This document shows positions 1 through 9,854 of a stretch of DNA of 64,000 nucleotides, piece after piece. The translations under genes and the position numbers were made by a program. The first letter of the stretch is position 1, and every line of letters starts with the position of its first letter. The notes beneath the pieces were generated by a model. The model had not been told where the DNA came from. It was given only the letters and a program-made list of their open reading frames with translations, and did not search any database. The stretch covers positions 50,164,693-50,228,692 of the forward strand of contig CM019071.1 of the NCBI GenBank assembly GCA_009667805.1, in the 5' to 3' direction. This DNA is from Leptobrachium leishanense (Eukaryota > Chordata > Amphibia > Anura > Megophryidae).

Positions 1-557
1 GCATATGCCCCCACATGGATATTGCCTCCAGCTCATGGATATTGCCTCCAGCTCATGGATATTGCCTCCAGCTCATGGATATTGCCTCCAGCTCATGGAT
101 ATGCCCCATCATGGATATTGCCTCCAGCTCATGGATATGCCCCCACATGGATATGCCCCCACATGGATATGCCCCCTCATGGATATTGCCTCCAGCTCAT
201 GGATATGCCCCATCATGGATATGCCCCCACATGGATATGCCCCATCATGGATATTGCCTCCAGCTCATGGATATGCCCCCACATGGATATTGCCTCCAGC
301 TCATGGATATGCCCCATCATGGATATTGCCTCCAGCTCATGGATATGCCCCCACATGGATATGCCCCCACATGGATATGCCCCCACATGGATATTGCCTC
401 CAGCTCATGGATATGCCCCCACATGGATATGCCCCATCATGGATATTGCCTCCAGCTCATGGATATGCCCCATCATGGATATTGCCTCCAGCTCATGGAT
501 ATGCCCCCTCATGGATATGCCCCATCATGGATATTGCCTCCAGCTCATGGACCGCCC
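1..557 (+). repeat. Minisatellite, CATGGATAT-type units
   Basis: Tandem array of two alternating short units, about 19 bp (CATGGATATTGCCTCCAGCT) and about 16 bp (CATGGATATGCCCCCA), starting before the window. All three forward frames stay open because the units lack stops; no coding is implied. The same motif, on the opposite strand, forms the array at 62581-63665, and both arrays adjoin the same type of hairpin module. Confidence 0.95.
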
Positions 558-1147
558 CCCCCGACTATACTTACCTTCCTGGGCGCCGCCGAGAATGTCT
601 CCGCGCGCCCGCTCGTTGGAAGGACCCCAGCCGCGACCACGTGATCCCGGCTGGGGACCTTCCAACGAGCGCGCGCGCGGAGACATTCCCCGGCGGCGCC
701 CAGGAAGGTAAGTATCGTCGCGGAGAGCAGCTGCAGGGCCTGTCTGAATGCTCTATCAGCATTCAGACAGGCCCTGCAGCTGCTCAGTGTGTTTAATACT
801 TACCTTCCTGGGCGCCGCCGGGGAATGTCTCGGGCGGCGCGCACGTTGGAAGGACCCCAGCCGGGATCACGTGGTCGCGGATGGGGTCCTTCCAACGAGC
901 GGGCGCGCGGAGACATTCCCCGGCGGCGCCCAGGAAGGTAAGTATTGCGGAGAGTGCGGGGCCGGCTGTCCGAATGCCGATAGAGCATTCGGACAGCCGC
1001 CGCAGCCCCGGATACCGGAAGCCGGCTCAATGTCGGCTTCCGGTATCGGAAAAATATCGGGGGTACTGCACGAGTACCAAGTACTCCTGCAGTACCCAGT
1101 ATCGGCCCCGATACCGATACTAGTATCGGTATCGGTGCAACCCTACT
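558..1147. mobile_element. Hairpin-chain foldback element, hAT-like right end
   Basis: A run of consecutive long hairpins: about 565-712 and 800-944 (both centred on a CACGTG-containing core and edged by ACTTACCTTCC / GGAAGGTAAGT), 733-786, 958-1008, 1009-1048, 1060-1096 and 1103-1138. The rightmost part, read on the minus strand, starts TAGGGTTGCACCGATACC, which resembles the ends of hAT elements. The left end lies in or beyond the minisatellite, so the target duplication cannot be tested. No transposase is present. I infer a non-autonomous foldback transposon that contains the minisatellite. Confidence 0.6.
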
Positions 1148-1211
1148 AGATTCCAATCATTTTAATATTTGAATGCAGAGTCCACCCCTGCACTCTTCCA
1201 CAATACCTCAG
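1148..1211. other. Short unassigned spacer
   Basis: No gene or repeat edge recognised between the foldback terminus and the old hAT-family copy. Confidence 0.4.
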
Positions 1212-1575
1212 AGGGGTTACGGTATGAAGGCACTAGCTGCCACGAAAGGTCCAATTTTAATGCACCTGTTGTTACTTTCATCCAAAGCCTGCATAAGTTT
1301 CACTATAATTTAGCCAAAAAATCACTAAACTTGTTCTGCGTGTTCTAAAATGTCTCCTCTTTTCATACAGACTGCCGCCCCAAGCAGTTGTTTATGAATA
1401 AAGGAAAATCGTTTACCGTCAATTGAAATGTCATTTTTTTGTTTTTAAATGTTTCTATACATCCTACAAATCCACCACTTCACAGGCAGGTTATGGGGAC
1501 CTTCTAGGCATGATATTTGAAGGAATTTTTCGTTTTTATTTTTAACCCTCATTTTATGGAAAACTCACAGTTCCT
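1212..1575 (+). mobile_element. Old hAT-family copy, left half
   Basis: Similar to 18442-18905 (same orientation) and to the reverse complement of 3758-4010. In the copy at 18442-19047 the sequence runs on directly into the part that here sits at 7800-8048. The two halves are therefore one element split by the piggyBac-like insertion with TTAA at 1576-1579 and 7796-7799. No coding capacity is seen. Confidence 0.75.
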
Positions 1576-1848
1576 TTAACCCTTTCCATGCGGTGGACGC
1601 GCTCAGCGCGTCCTGCCGCATGGACACTTCGCTGCGGAGCTGAGCGTGTCCTCCCTTAGCAGCGACGATTGGCCGGGATTCCGGCCGATCACGGCGCACC
1701 CCCCGGTGCAGGCTGACATCCTCGATGTAAGGTAAGTGTCCCCTAGGGGGCTGGATCGCGATATGGTGCTAACATGCGCCGTATCGCGGTCACCTCCAGG
1801 AGCTGGCCGACATCTTGGATGTCTGCCAAGCTTCCGGGATATCCCCCT

Positions 1849-2397
1849 TGTAACGTTGGGAGCTTCCAGCCCTACCTGTGTGCTTGAGGGCAGCGTGTCT
1901 GATGCTGCTCGCTGACCAATGCCCGGTTTAAATGGAGACAGGCAGGGAGGTGGTTGCATGGGGCGCGGCTTGAGTGGGGGGCGTGGTCTGGTGAAGGTCT
2001 TTAAAAACCCTCAGTGTATTCTCAGCAGTTGCCAGATCGTGGTTATCCATACCTGAGCTCCTTGTACCTGACTGCTATATTGAATTAACCCGTTATTGAC
2101 CTCTGCTTGTTTTCTGACTATTCTGCCTTCTGTTGCCCTAGACCATTTTCTTGTACTACGCTACTGCTCTGATATCGACCCGGCTATTCCATTTGACCAT
2201 TCTGAACTCTGTATTCCTGATTCTGGCTCGGCTGACTACTCCCCGTGTTGTTAACAATTTCTGTCTAGCTAGTTTACCTGGCCAATTCTAAGGACCAGAC
2301 AGTTAGAGATCTTTCACGGCTACTCTGTTGGTAGCTTCTGGGCTCTGTGGAGTGTTGGGCGTTAAGTACTGCGTGGTGGGATCTGGGAACCATGACA
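1849..2397 (+). mobile_element. Solo LTR with 5-bp target duplication
   Basis: 549 bp beginning TGTAACG and ending ATGACA, flanked on both sides by CCCCT (1844-1848 and 2398-2402). The flanks rejoin into the uninterrupted sequence seen in the related copy near 42850-42880. A TTTAAAAACC sequence near 2000 could be its promoter box. No internal retroelement sequence remains, so it is an LTR-LTR recombination remnant of a Gypsy- or retrovirus-type element. Confidence 0.85.
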
Positions 2398-2637
2398 CCC
2401 CTAACGACTGGCGTCATCTTGCATAGCGCGATGGCACCAGTTCCGCAATTAACCCCTTGCTGCCACCTATGGTGGAGATAGGGGGTTCCGATGAACCCCC
2501 TATCTCCCGATCCGTGACAGCTAGGGGTTAATGTTTGATATCATTGGAAAGGCCAGAGCATGGCATGTACAGTGTAAAAAAAATAATTAAAAATAAAAAT
2601 AAAATTAAAAATATTAAAAATAATTTGTTTTAAAAAA

Positions 2638-3282
2638 TTAACCCTTTCGCTGCTGAGGCGTTTCACGCCTCTGTGCTGAGCTCATTTTTACTTGTTTTAC
2701 CTAGCTGCCACAGATCTGGAAATATGGGGGTTCATTGGAACCCCCTATCTCCACCATTGGTGGCAGTTAGGGGTTAACTCCAGGACTGGTGCTATGCACG
2801 ATGACGCCAGTCCTCAGGGGGAGTTCCCGGAGGCTTGGCCGACATCCAAGATGTCAGCCAGCTCCGGGAAAGGATCACAAACCGGCGCTTTTCGGCGCCG
2901 ATTCGTGATCCGGCCCCCATGGGGTTAATGCCAGGTACCGTTAGGAAGGGCAGGCTGGATTAACCATCTGTACCCTGGCAATCAAGAGGGAGAGAGGTCC
3001 GAAGGAGCTCCCTCCCTCGCTTGCAGGCCCCTCCTCCACACATGCGAGGGGGTGCCTGAATTAGATGTCATCGCGCCGCTGCGATGACATCTAATTGTGC
3101 CGGCGGCGGTTCCGGGTGCTGGCTGACATTGAGGATGTCAGCCCGTACTGGGGGGCACAGCGATCGGGCGGAATCCAGCAGATCGCTGGCCGTAAAGGGA
3201 GGACGCGCTCAGCGCGTCCTCCGCATGGAACCCTACCTGCGGGTGGACGTTCTGAGTGCATCCTCCGCAGCGAAAGGGTTAA
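2638..3282. mobile_element. piggyBac-like MITE nested in the outer copy
   Basis: Bounded by TTAA at 2638-2641 and 3279-3282, with inverted ends CCCTTTCGCTGC / GCAGCGAAAGGG. Its left end resembles the right end of the outer family. The interior is a set of hairpins, including arms around TTAGATGTCATCGC and AGGACGCGCTCAGCGCGTCC. Non-coding. Confidence 0.8.
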
Positions 3283-4100
3283 AAAAACTTTTTTTTTTTT
3301 TTTTTAATGCAGCAATATTGTTCCCATTTCAATTATAATGTGAACAATGATGCTGCACTAACGATTTTTTCTATGGGGGCGTTTGCCAAAAAACACGTAA
3401 TTTTCCACAAAAAAAGTATCTATTCCGCGTTTCTAATTTTTTTAACAAGTGCAACCCATAGAAAATATAACCACAAACGATCGCATGTTAAAATGTGAAA
3501 AAAAACACTTTATACGTAGGGATGAGCCGAACACCCCCCGAGTTCGTTCGAGCCTGAACCCGAACTTCCCATTTGTTCGGACCCGAACCCGAACCCCCAT
3601 GCAAGTCAATGGGGCTGAAAATTTGTTTTTTTAGAGTGCCCTCCAAGAGGGCATATATGCTAGATATTTGCCATAAAAGGTGTATGGGGGTCCGGGTAGT
3701 GCCCTGGGGGACAGGAAACAAGGACAAAAAGTTTAAAAAAAAACGTTTTTAAAGGGACAGTGAGTTTTCCATGAAATAAGGGTTAAAAATAAAAATGAAA
3801 AATTCCTTCAAATATCGTGCCTACGAGGTCCCCATAACCTGCCCGTGAAGTGGCGGATTTCTAGGATGTATAGAAATATGTAAAAACCAAAAAATGACAT
3901 TTCAAATGACGGTAAATGCTTTTCCTTTAATCTATCCATAAACAACTGCTTGGGGCGGCAGTCTGTATGAAAAGAGGAGACATTTTCGGACACGCAGAAA
4001 AAGTTTACTGATTTTTTGGCGGTGAAAAGCAGGAGAATGGAAACTTCTAGACCAAAAAGCCGATTTGGAAAGTGAGATAAATGGGAGAATTTTTCTGGTT

Positions 4101-4281
4101 CGGCTAACGGCCAACATAACGTCCAGACACCCAAAGTTTCCTGGTTTGGATCCGTAAAAAATCACGCACAAAAATGCGCATCGTATGACCGTTTTCGCGC
4201 AATCCGTGAAAAAATACGGCAATGCGTTCGGACGCACTTTTTGACGGTCGCTGCGAAAAATGCATTAGTCTGACCCTAGCC
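4101..4281. mobile_element. Truncated Harbinger MITE
   Basis: Carries only the right end: TCTGACCCTAGCC then TTA at 4282-4284. Its sequence matches the right half of the MITE at 5492-5916. The left end is missing; the junction near 4100 lies in a palindrome module. Confidence 0.65.
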
Positions 4282-4634
4282 TTATCTCACTTTCCAAATC
4301 GGCTATTTGGTCCAGATTGTTCTCTTTTCCTGCCATTCTCCTGGTTTTCACCTTTCTCTGAACAACCCTGAGAGAGAGGTGAAAGCCAGGAGAACTGGCA
4401 AGAGAAGAGAACAATCTAGACTAAATAGCCAATTTGGAAAGTGAGATAAATGGGAGAATTTTTCTGGTTTGGCTATTTTGACCTAGAATTTTCCATTCTC
4501 CAGTCATTCTCCTGAGTTTCACCTTTCTCTGAATAACCCTGTCAGGGTTATTCAGAGAGCGGTGAAGAGCAGGAGAATGACTGGAGAATGGAAAATTCTA
4601 GGTCAAAATGGCCAAACCAGAAAAATTCTCCCAT
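4282..4634. repeat. Two large palindromes (foldback module)
   Basis: Palindrome one spans about 4285-4451 with arms of about 75 bp around a centre near 4370. Palindrome two spans about 4453-4631 with arms of nearly 90 bp around ATAACCCTGTCAGGGTTAT. Related sequence recurs at 5920-6185 and 57540-57720. The CTCTGAATAACCC core resembles the ends of the MITE at 8475-9030. Confidence 0.8.
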
Positions 4635-5491
4635 TTAGGCTAGGGTCAGACGAACGCAGTTTTAACGTGCGTTTAGGCCAGGGTCAGACTAACGTATTTT
4701 TCAAGTTGTCCGTGAAAAAGTGCGTTCGAACGAATGGACGCATTTTTTCACTGAGTACGCGATAGCGGTCATACGATGCGCATTTGCATTCGAGATTTTG
4801 TACAGATCATCAATAAAACACTTTTGCATCTGGACGTTATGTTGGCTGGACATTAGCAGCGTCTGACGTCTCCCAATCACGCACACACGCCGCTAGCGGA
4901 CGCAGCGCACTCTGTACGACCGTACTAGTGGTTTCACGTTCTCAAAAAAATGCGTTCGTTTGCCACTTGCGTTGCGCGGCCGGACTTTCGTGCGACCGTA
5001 CATCGTATATTGGCCGTCATTGCCCGTCATCTGCTGCTAGTGCGGCCGTAATTAAGTGCGCCAGAACGCACGTTAAAAGTGCGCTGGTCTGACCCTAGCC
5101 TTAGCCGCACGAAATCACGGACGTGCTAGCAGCAAATGACGTCCAATGCCGGGGAACATACGACGAACGGCCGCACGAAAGTTCGTCCGCGCAACGCAAG
5201 TGGCAAACGAACGCATTTTTTCGAGAACGTCAAACCGCTACTACTGACGTACAGAGTGCGCTGCGGCCGCATAGCGGCGTGTTTGCGTGATTGGGAGACG
5301 TCAGACGCTGCTAATGTCCGGCTAACATAACGTCCAGACACAAAAAGTGTTTTATTGATGATCCGTACAAAATCACGGACGAAAAAGCGCATCGTATGAC
5401 CGCTATCGCGTATTCCGGGAAAAAATACGTCCGTTCGACCGCACTTTTCCACGGACGATGCGAAAAATGCGTTCGTCTGACCCTAGCCTTA
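4635..5491. mobile_element. Harbinger MITE, outer copy
   Basis: Element 4638-5488 starts GGCTAGGGTCAGAC and ends GTCTGACCCTAGCC, flanked by TTA on both sides (4635-4637 and 5489-5491), the 3-bp TWA target duplication of PIF/Harbinger elements. It is interrupted by another MITE of the same family at 4676-5100. The right TTA is shared with the next MITE. Confidence 0.85.
4673..5103. mobile_element. Harbinger MITE inserted in a MITE
   Basis: Element 4676-5100 starts GGCCAGGGTCAGAC and ends TCTGACCCTAGCC, with TTA at 4673-4675 and 5101-5103. The sequence on its two sides rejoins into the family consensus. Confidence 0.8.
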
Positions 5492-5919
5492 GGCTAGGGT
5501 CAGACTAGCGAATTTTTAACGTGCGTTTAGGCGCACTTAATCACGGCCACACTAGCAGCAAATGACGGGCAATGACGGCCAATATACGAAGCACGGTCAC
5601 ACGAAAGTCCGGCTGCGCAACGCAAGTGGAAAATGAACGCATTTTTCGAGAACGCAGAACCGCTAGTACGGACGTACAGAGTGTGCTGCGTCCACTAGCG
5701 GCGTGTGTGTGTGATTTGGAGATGTCAGACCCTGCTCATGTCCGGCCAACATAACGTCCAGACACCCAAAGTTTCCTGGTTTGGATCCGTAAAAAATCAC
5801 GCACAAAAATGCGCATCGTATGACCGTTTTCGCGCAATCCTTGAAAAAATACGGCAATGCGTTCGGATGCACTTTTTGACGGTCGCTGCGAAAAATGCGT
5901 TAGTCTGACCCTAGCCTTA
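5489..5919. mobile_element. Harbinger MITE adjoining the previous one
   Basis: Element 5492-5916, GGCTAGGGTCAGAC to TCTGACCCTAGCC, with TTA at 5489-5491 and 5917-5919. The left TTA is also the right duplication of the 4638-5488 element, so the two abut through one TTA. Confidence 0.85.
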
Positions 5920-6234
5920 TCTCACTTTCCAAATCGGCTATTTGGTCCAGATTGTTCTCTTTTCCTGCCATTCTCCTGGTTTTCACCTTTCTCTGAACAA
6001 CCCTGAGAGAGAGGTGAAAGCCAGGAGAACTGGCAGGAGAAGAGAACAATCTAGACCAAATAGCCGATTTGGAAAGTGAGATAAATGGGAGAATTTTTCT
6101 GTTTTGGCTATTTTGACCTAGAATTTTCACTTCTCCAGTTATTCTCCTGCTTTTCACCGCTCTCTGAATAACCCTGTGAATGTTTAATCCCGAGGTGAAA
6201 AATAACATTGCTTTAGATTTTTTTCAAACACCAG

Positions 6235-6676
6235 TAAGGCTAGGGTCAGACTGAGGCAGTGCGAACGCGCGTTCTGGCGCACATAATCACGGCCGCACTA
6301 GCAGCAGATGACGGGCAATGACAGCCAATATACGAAGTACGGTCGCACAAAAGTCCGGCCGCGCAACGCAAGTGGAAAATGAACGCATTTTTTCGAGAAC
6401 GTTAAACCGCTGGTACTGACGTACAGAGTGCGCTGCGGCCGCATAGCAGCGTGTGTGCGTGATTAGGAGATGTCAGACGCTGCTAGTGTGCGGCCAACAT
6501 AACGTTCAAACAGCCGGATTTCCCTAGACTTCTTTTCACCCCATCGTCATGAAATACGTCCAGAATTGCGCATCGTCTGACCACTTAAGCGTATTCCGTG
6601 AAAAAATGTGTGCGCACGCATCGACGTACATTTTGACGGTGGCCGCAGAAAATGCGCTCATCTGTCCCTAGCCTTA
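6235..6676. mobile_element. Harbinger MITE derived from the coding copy
   Basis: Element 6238-6673 (436 bp), with TAA on the left and TTA on the right. About 250 bp at its left match the left end, and about 125 bp at its right match the right end, of the coding Harbinger at 52578-55714. It is an internal-deletion derivative. The copy at 9103-9538 is nearly the same sequence on the opposite strand. Confidence 0.85.
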
Positions 6677-6832
6677 AATGCAGCATATTAGGATGTTTTA
6701 GGGAAATTAATTCTCAAATCTCAATCAGAAGCAGACACCACCCCACCCTCAGTACAAATATTGTACAATGTATCAAATTGATTACCAGACTAAAAACACC
6801 TGGTGTTATGCCCGTTTGTGAACAGAGGTCAT

Positions 6833-7283
6833 TAAGGCTAGGGTCAGACGAACGCATTTTCGTGCTGTCTGTGAAAAAATACGTTCTCCGTGAAAAAATA
6901 CGTTCGAACGTATAAAAATACGTTCGAACGTATTATTTCACGGAGTATGCGATAGCAGTCATACCATGGGCATTTGCGTTCGTGATTTTGTACAGATCAT
7001 CAATACAACCATGTTTGTGTCTGGACGTGATGTTAGCCGGACATTAGCAGCGTTTGACGTCTCCTAATCACACACACGCCGCTAGTGGACGCAGCATATT
7101 CTGTACGTCAGTACTAGCAGTATCACGTTCTCGAAAAAAATGCGTTTGTTTGCCACTTGCGTTGCGTGGCCGCACGTTTGGTTGGCCGTACTCTATATAT
7201 TGGCCATCATTTGCTGCTACTACAGCCGTGATAAAGTGCGGCTGCACGCGCGTTCGCACTGCCTCAGTGTGACCCTAGCCTTA
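6833..7283. mobile_element. Harbinger MITE
   Basis: Element 6836-7280 starts GGCTAGGGTCAGACG and ends GTGACCCTAGCC, with TAA and TTA at its sides. It contains a short palindrome around ACGTTCGAACGT (about 6890-6940). Non-coding. Confidence 0.8.
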
Positions 7284-7799
7284 GAGTTGATAATCTTTCC
7301 ACGTACACATTAGTTTTTAATTCAATATCTAATAAACCGTTGCTTATAATATTCTGCAGTAAAGAGTCTCTTTATTTCTAGATTTTTTAGTCTTTTTTTA
7401 AGCATTTTCTATACTTTTTTCAAAATTTCTTTTTTTGTTTTCGAACCCGAACCGAACACGCCCAAAAAGTTCGAAATTCGCGAACTTTCGAACTGCCAAA
7501 GTTCGGGTCGAACTCCGAACCGTCCGAACCCGAACAGCTCATCCCTATTTATACGTTGTAAATTAATGAAAATTCTAATTTTATTGCATTTTATGTTATA
7601 ATATACAGTCAGGACATGACGTATACATATAATAATGATATATTATGAATCTGCCGAGTCTCCTAGAAAGAACGATATATAATATGTCTGGGTCATATAA
7701 TAAAATGTGACTTCAAATCGCATTTAAACATGATGAGCGAAACCGGCAAAAATGACCTCAGCACAGAGGTGTGAAAAGGCTCAGCAGTGAAAGGGTTAA

Positions 7800-8048
7800 A
7801 AAAAAAAAAATTTTAAACTTTTTGTTCTTGTTACCTTTCCCCCAGGGCACTACCCGGACCCCCATACACCTTTTATGGCAAATATCTAGCATATATGCCC
7901 TCTTGGAGGGCACTCTAAAAATCGACCTTTCGAGTCCCATTGACTTGCATTGAGTTCGGTTCATGTTTTTGAAAACGTTTGGTTCAACTTTTGAAATTGT
8001 TCGAGTTCGAATGCGAAACGAACACGTGGGGTGTTCGGCTCATCCCTA
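7800..8048 (+). mobile_element. Old hAT-family copy, right half
   Basis: Continues the copy that begins at 1212 and ends with the family terminus GGCTCATCCCTA at 8048. It matches the reverse complement of 3517-3740 and, up to about position 19047, the intact copy at 18905-19047. It forms the immediate upstream boundary of the LU gene promoter region. Confidence 0.75.
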
Positions 8049-8113
8049 TGTATGTCCTGCTCCTCGCCTTCAGCGAGGAGGAAACTGCGTTTCCCTTGAC
8101 TTGACCCCTGCCT

Positions 8114-8358
8114 ATGATTGGTAAATATGCTTTTTCAGGTTTCCTAAAGAGGACTGAATGTGGAATTCTGTAAACGCTTACAGAATAAACCAAATGCATA
8201 AAGCAGTAGCAGACATTGAGGAAGGGGATTGCAAAGGTGGGGCGGGTAGGAGCGGCCCCCACCACACCATCCACTTTGCATATTGCTATATAATAGGAGG
8301 GAGTTTGGAGGAGACACAGAGACTCGGAGAAGATAAAGGACTGAGAAGAACAAGGAAA
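8114..8358 (+). promoter_or_regulatory. TATA promoter and 5'UTR of LU gene
   Basis: An inverted CCAAT box (ATTGG, about 8116-8120) and a TATA-like CTATATAATAG at about 8286-8296 precede the start codon at 8359 by about 70 bp. A start site near 8315-8325 would give a short purine-rich leader (GAGACACAGAGACTCGG region). The region starts just after the hAT terminus at 8048 and is otherwise unique in the window. The start site is inferred from spacing only. Confidence 0.55.
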
Positions 8359-8410
8359 ATGAAAACTTTATTAATACTTGCACTCGTCATCTGTCTGAGC
8401 TTCCAGACTG
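8359..8410 (+). CDS. LU (Ly6/uPAR) protein, exon 1: signal peptide
   Basis: The exon encodes MKTLLILALVICLSFQT plus the first base of a glycine codon: a Lys-containing start and a hydrophobic core, i.e. a secretory signal peptide. The ATG follows a purine-rich leader (AAGGAAAATG) and a TATA promoter. The exon ends at a consensus donor, CTG|GTAAGA, in phase 1, which fits the phase of the acceptor at 9709. Ly6/uPAR-family genes typically have such a short first coding exon. The product is probably secreted; a small phospholipase-inhibitor or pheromone-type (sodefrin precursor-like) LU protein is possible, but the subfamily cannot be fixed from two exons. The intron of about 1.3 kb holds two MITEs. 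Confidence 0.72.
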
Positions 8411-8474
8411 GTAAGAAATACAGACTTTATCAGTGTCAGCTCATAATAAGCGGCATTTACTCAGGCGCGGGCCC

Positions 8475-9030
8475 ATTCGGCTATTCAGAGAGCAAATTTT
8501 GGCGAACTGCCTGCAAGTACGCTGCTGTTCAAGGGCAGTGAAATCCCCCGTAGAGAAGCAATGGTTCGTCTATTCAGAGACACCAAAGTGCCCTGCTGTT
8601 CGGTGGTTTCATTCGGCAGGTTTATTCAGGCGAATCCCATAGCCTTCAATGATAAAAATATTCCCGTTTTAATAATTCAATATTTAATAAACCATTTATT
8701 ATTTTAATCTGCAGTAAAAAGTCTCTTTATTTATAGATTTTTTTTAGGATCTTTTAAGCATTTTTTGCATTTATTTTTTTCTACCCCGTTCGTCAACTTG
8801 TCGACTTTTTCCGGCGGCTGGTCTGCAATGTGATCGGCTGCTCGTTGGCTTTTTCCAGTGTGTTCGGCGTTAGTTTTCAGCGGCTTTGCGGCAGGTTTTC
8901 CCTGCACTCTGGGGACCCTGCAGTGAATGCTGAATTCAAACTTTGATTCCCCGAAGTGCAGGGAACTGCGGGGAACGAGAGAGCACCGAAATGTCGGCGA
9001 CATTTCAGTGCTTTCTGAATAACCCCTTAT
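8475..9030. repeat. MITE-like repeat, CTATTCAGAGAGC ends
   Basis: Inverted ends CTATTCAGAGAGC (about 8480) and GCTTTCTGAATAAC (about 9010-9025) enclose sequence that matches 57350-58100 along its length, including an AT-rich stretch around GCAGTAAAAAGTCTCTTTAT, also seen at 7310-7430. Non-coding; it lies in intron 1 of the LU gene. The target duplication was not resolved. Confidence 0.6.
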
Positions 9031-9099
9031 GCGTGACATTAGATAAAGATGTGAAAGTATTCAACTACAGAAAAAAAAACATACAGTCCAAGCTCAGAT

Positions 9100-9541
9100 T
9101 AAGGCTAGGGACAGATGAGCGCATTTTCTGCGGCCACCGTCAAAATGTACGTCGATGCGTGCGCACGCATTTTTTCACGGAATACGCTTAAGTGGTCAGA
9201 CGATGCGCAATTCTGGACGTATTTCATGACGATGGGGTGAAAAGAAGTCTAGGGAAATCCGGCTGTTTGAACGTTATGTTGGCCGCACACTAGCAGCGTC
9301 TGACATCTCCTAATCACGCACACACGCTGCTATGCGGCCGCAGCGCACTCTGTACGTCAGTACCAGCGGTTTAACGTTCTCGAAAAAATGCGTTCATTTT
9401 CCACTTGCGTTGCGCGGCCGGACTTTTGTGCGACCGTACTTCGTATATTGGCTGTCATTGCCCGGCATCTGCTGCTAGTGCGGCCGTGATTATGTGCGCC
9501 AGAACGCGCGTTCGCACTGCCTCAGTCTGACCCTAGCCTAA
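9100..9541. mobile_element. Harbinger MITE in LU intron 1
   Basis: Element 9103-9538 has perfect TAA on both sides (9100-9102 and 9539-9541). It is nearly identical to the reverse complement of 6238-6673 and shares both ends with the coding element at 52578-55714, so it is a plausible substrate for that transposase. Confidence 0.9.
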
Positions 9542-9708
9542 CCTGTTTATACCCAACTGCTAACAACAGCCGTAATTCCATTTACACTTGTTTGTGGATT
9601 TTCTTATTATGTGATTATTATTTTTTTTGCTCACATTCCATATTGTGCTACTGTGAGGAGGAAGATATATTTATTTGGATTACAATTAACCCCGTCTTTT
9701 ACATGTAG

Positions 9709-9804
9709 GTCACTGTCTGAAGTGTCACGTATGCGCTCTAGGGGAATGCACGACAATGAATTGTGTGAGTGGACAGGTCTGTGGAAAGACAGTAACCAGT
9801 GAAG
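9709..9804 (+). CDS. LU (Ly6/uPAR) protein, exon 2: first LU half-domain
   Basis: A pyrimidine-rich acceptor (TTTTACATGTAG) is followed by 96 bp in the phase left by exon 1. It encodes 32 residues starting GHCLKCHVC and containing GECTTMNC and SGQVCGKTV, and ends at a consensus donor GAAG|GTAAGT. The six cysteines spaced C-x2-C-x2-C-x4-C-x5-C-x5-C and the LKC start are the first half of a three-finger Ly6/uPAR domain. The later cysteines and the CCxxDxCN end should be on a third exon, but downstream come a long tandem array and an assembly gap, and no such exon was found before the retrovirus. The gene may be split, incomplete or resume beyond the insertions. Confidence 0.75.
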
Positions 9805-9854
9805 GTAAGTGTCCCCTTTATTGAATCTTTCAGTGGAAATGCTGCTAAAGCTTA

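Larger units (their letters stand above)
3509..7555. mobile_element. hAT element, TAGGGATGAGC ends, 8-bp TSD
   Basis: Element 3517-7547 (4031 bp), starting TAGGGATGAGC and ending GCTCATCCCTA, flanked by a perfect 8-bp duplication TTTATACG (3509-3516 and 7548-7555), the length typical of hAT. It lies in the AT-rich half of the outer piggyBac-like element; the flanks rejoin to match 43360-43380. Both ends are rich in CGAAC/GTTCG repeats. Sequence 3640-4010 is the reverse complement of the family interior. The rest is filled with palindromes and Harbinger MITEs. No transposase ORF is seen. Confidence 0.88.
1576..7799. mobile_element. piggyBac-like element, outer copy (holds nested TEs)
   Basis: Bounded by TTAA (1576-1579 and 7796-7799), the target duplication typical of piggyBac. 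The ends are CCCTTTCCATGCG and, reverse-complemented, CCCTTTCACTGCTG. Without its inserts it matches the 1.2 kb family seen at 42377-43610 and 49796-51014: a hairpin-rich left half, then an AT-rich right half with the sequence around AATGCAGCAATATTG. Inserted in it are a solo LTR, a second piggyBac-like element and a 4 kb hAT copy. It has no transposase and is non-autonomous. Confidence 0.85.

Noticed and set aside
1..557. CRISPR-like alternation of repeat and spacer.
   Set aside because: The 'spacers' are the repeat itself in variants; vertebrate minisatellite.
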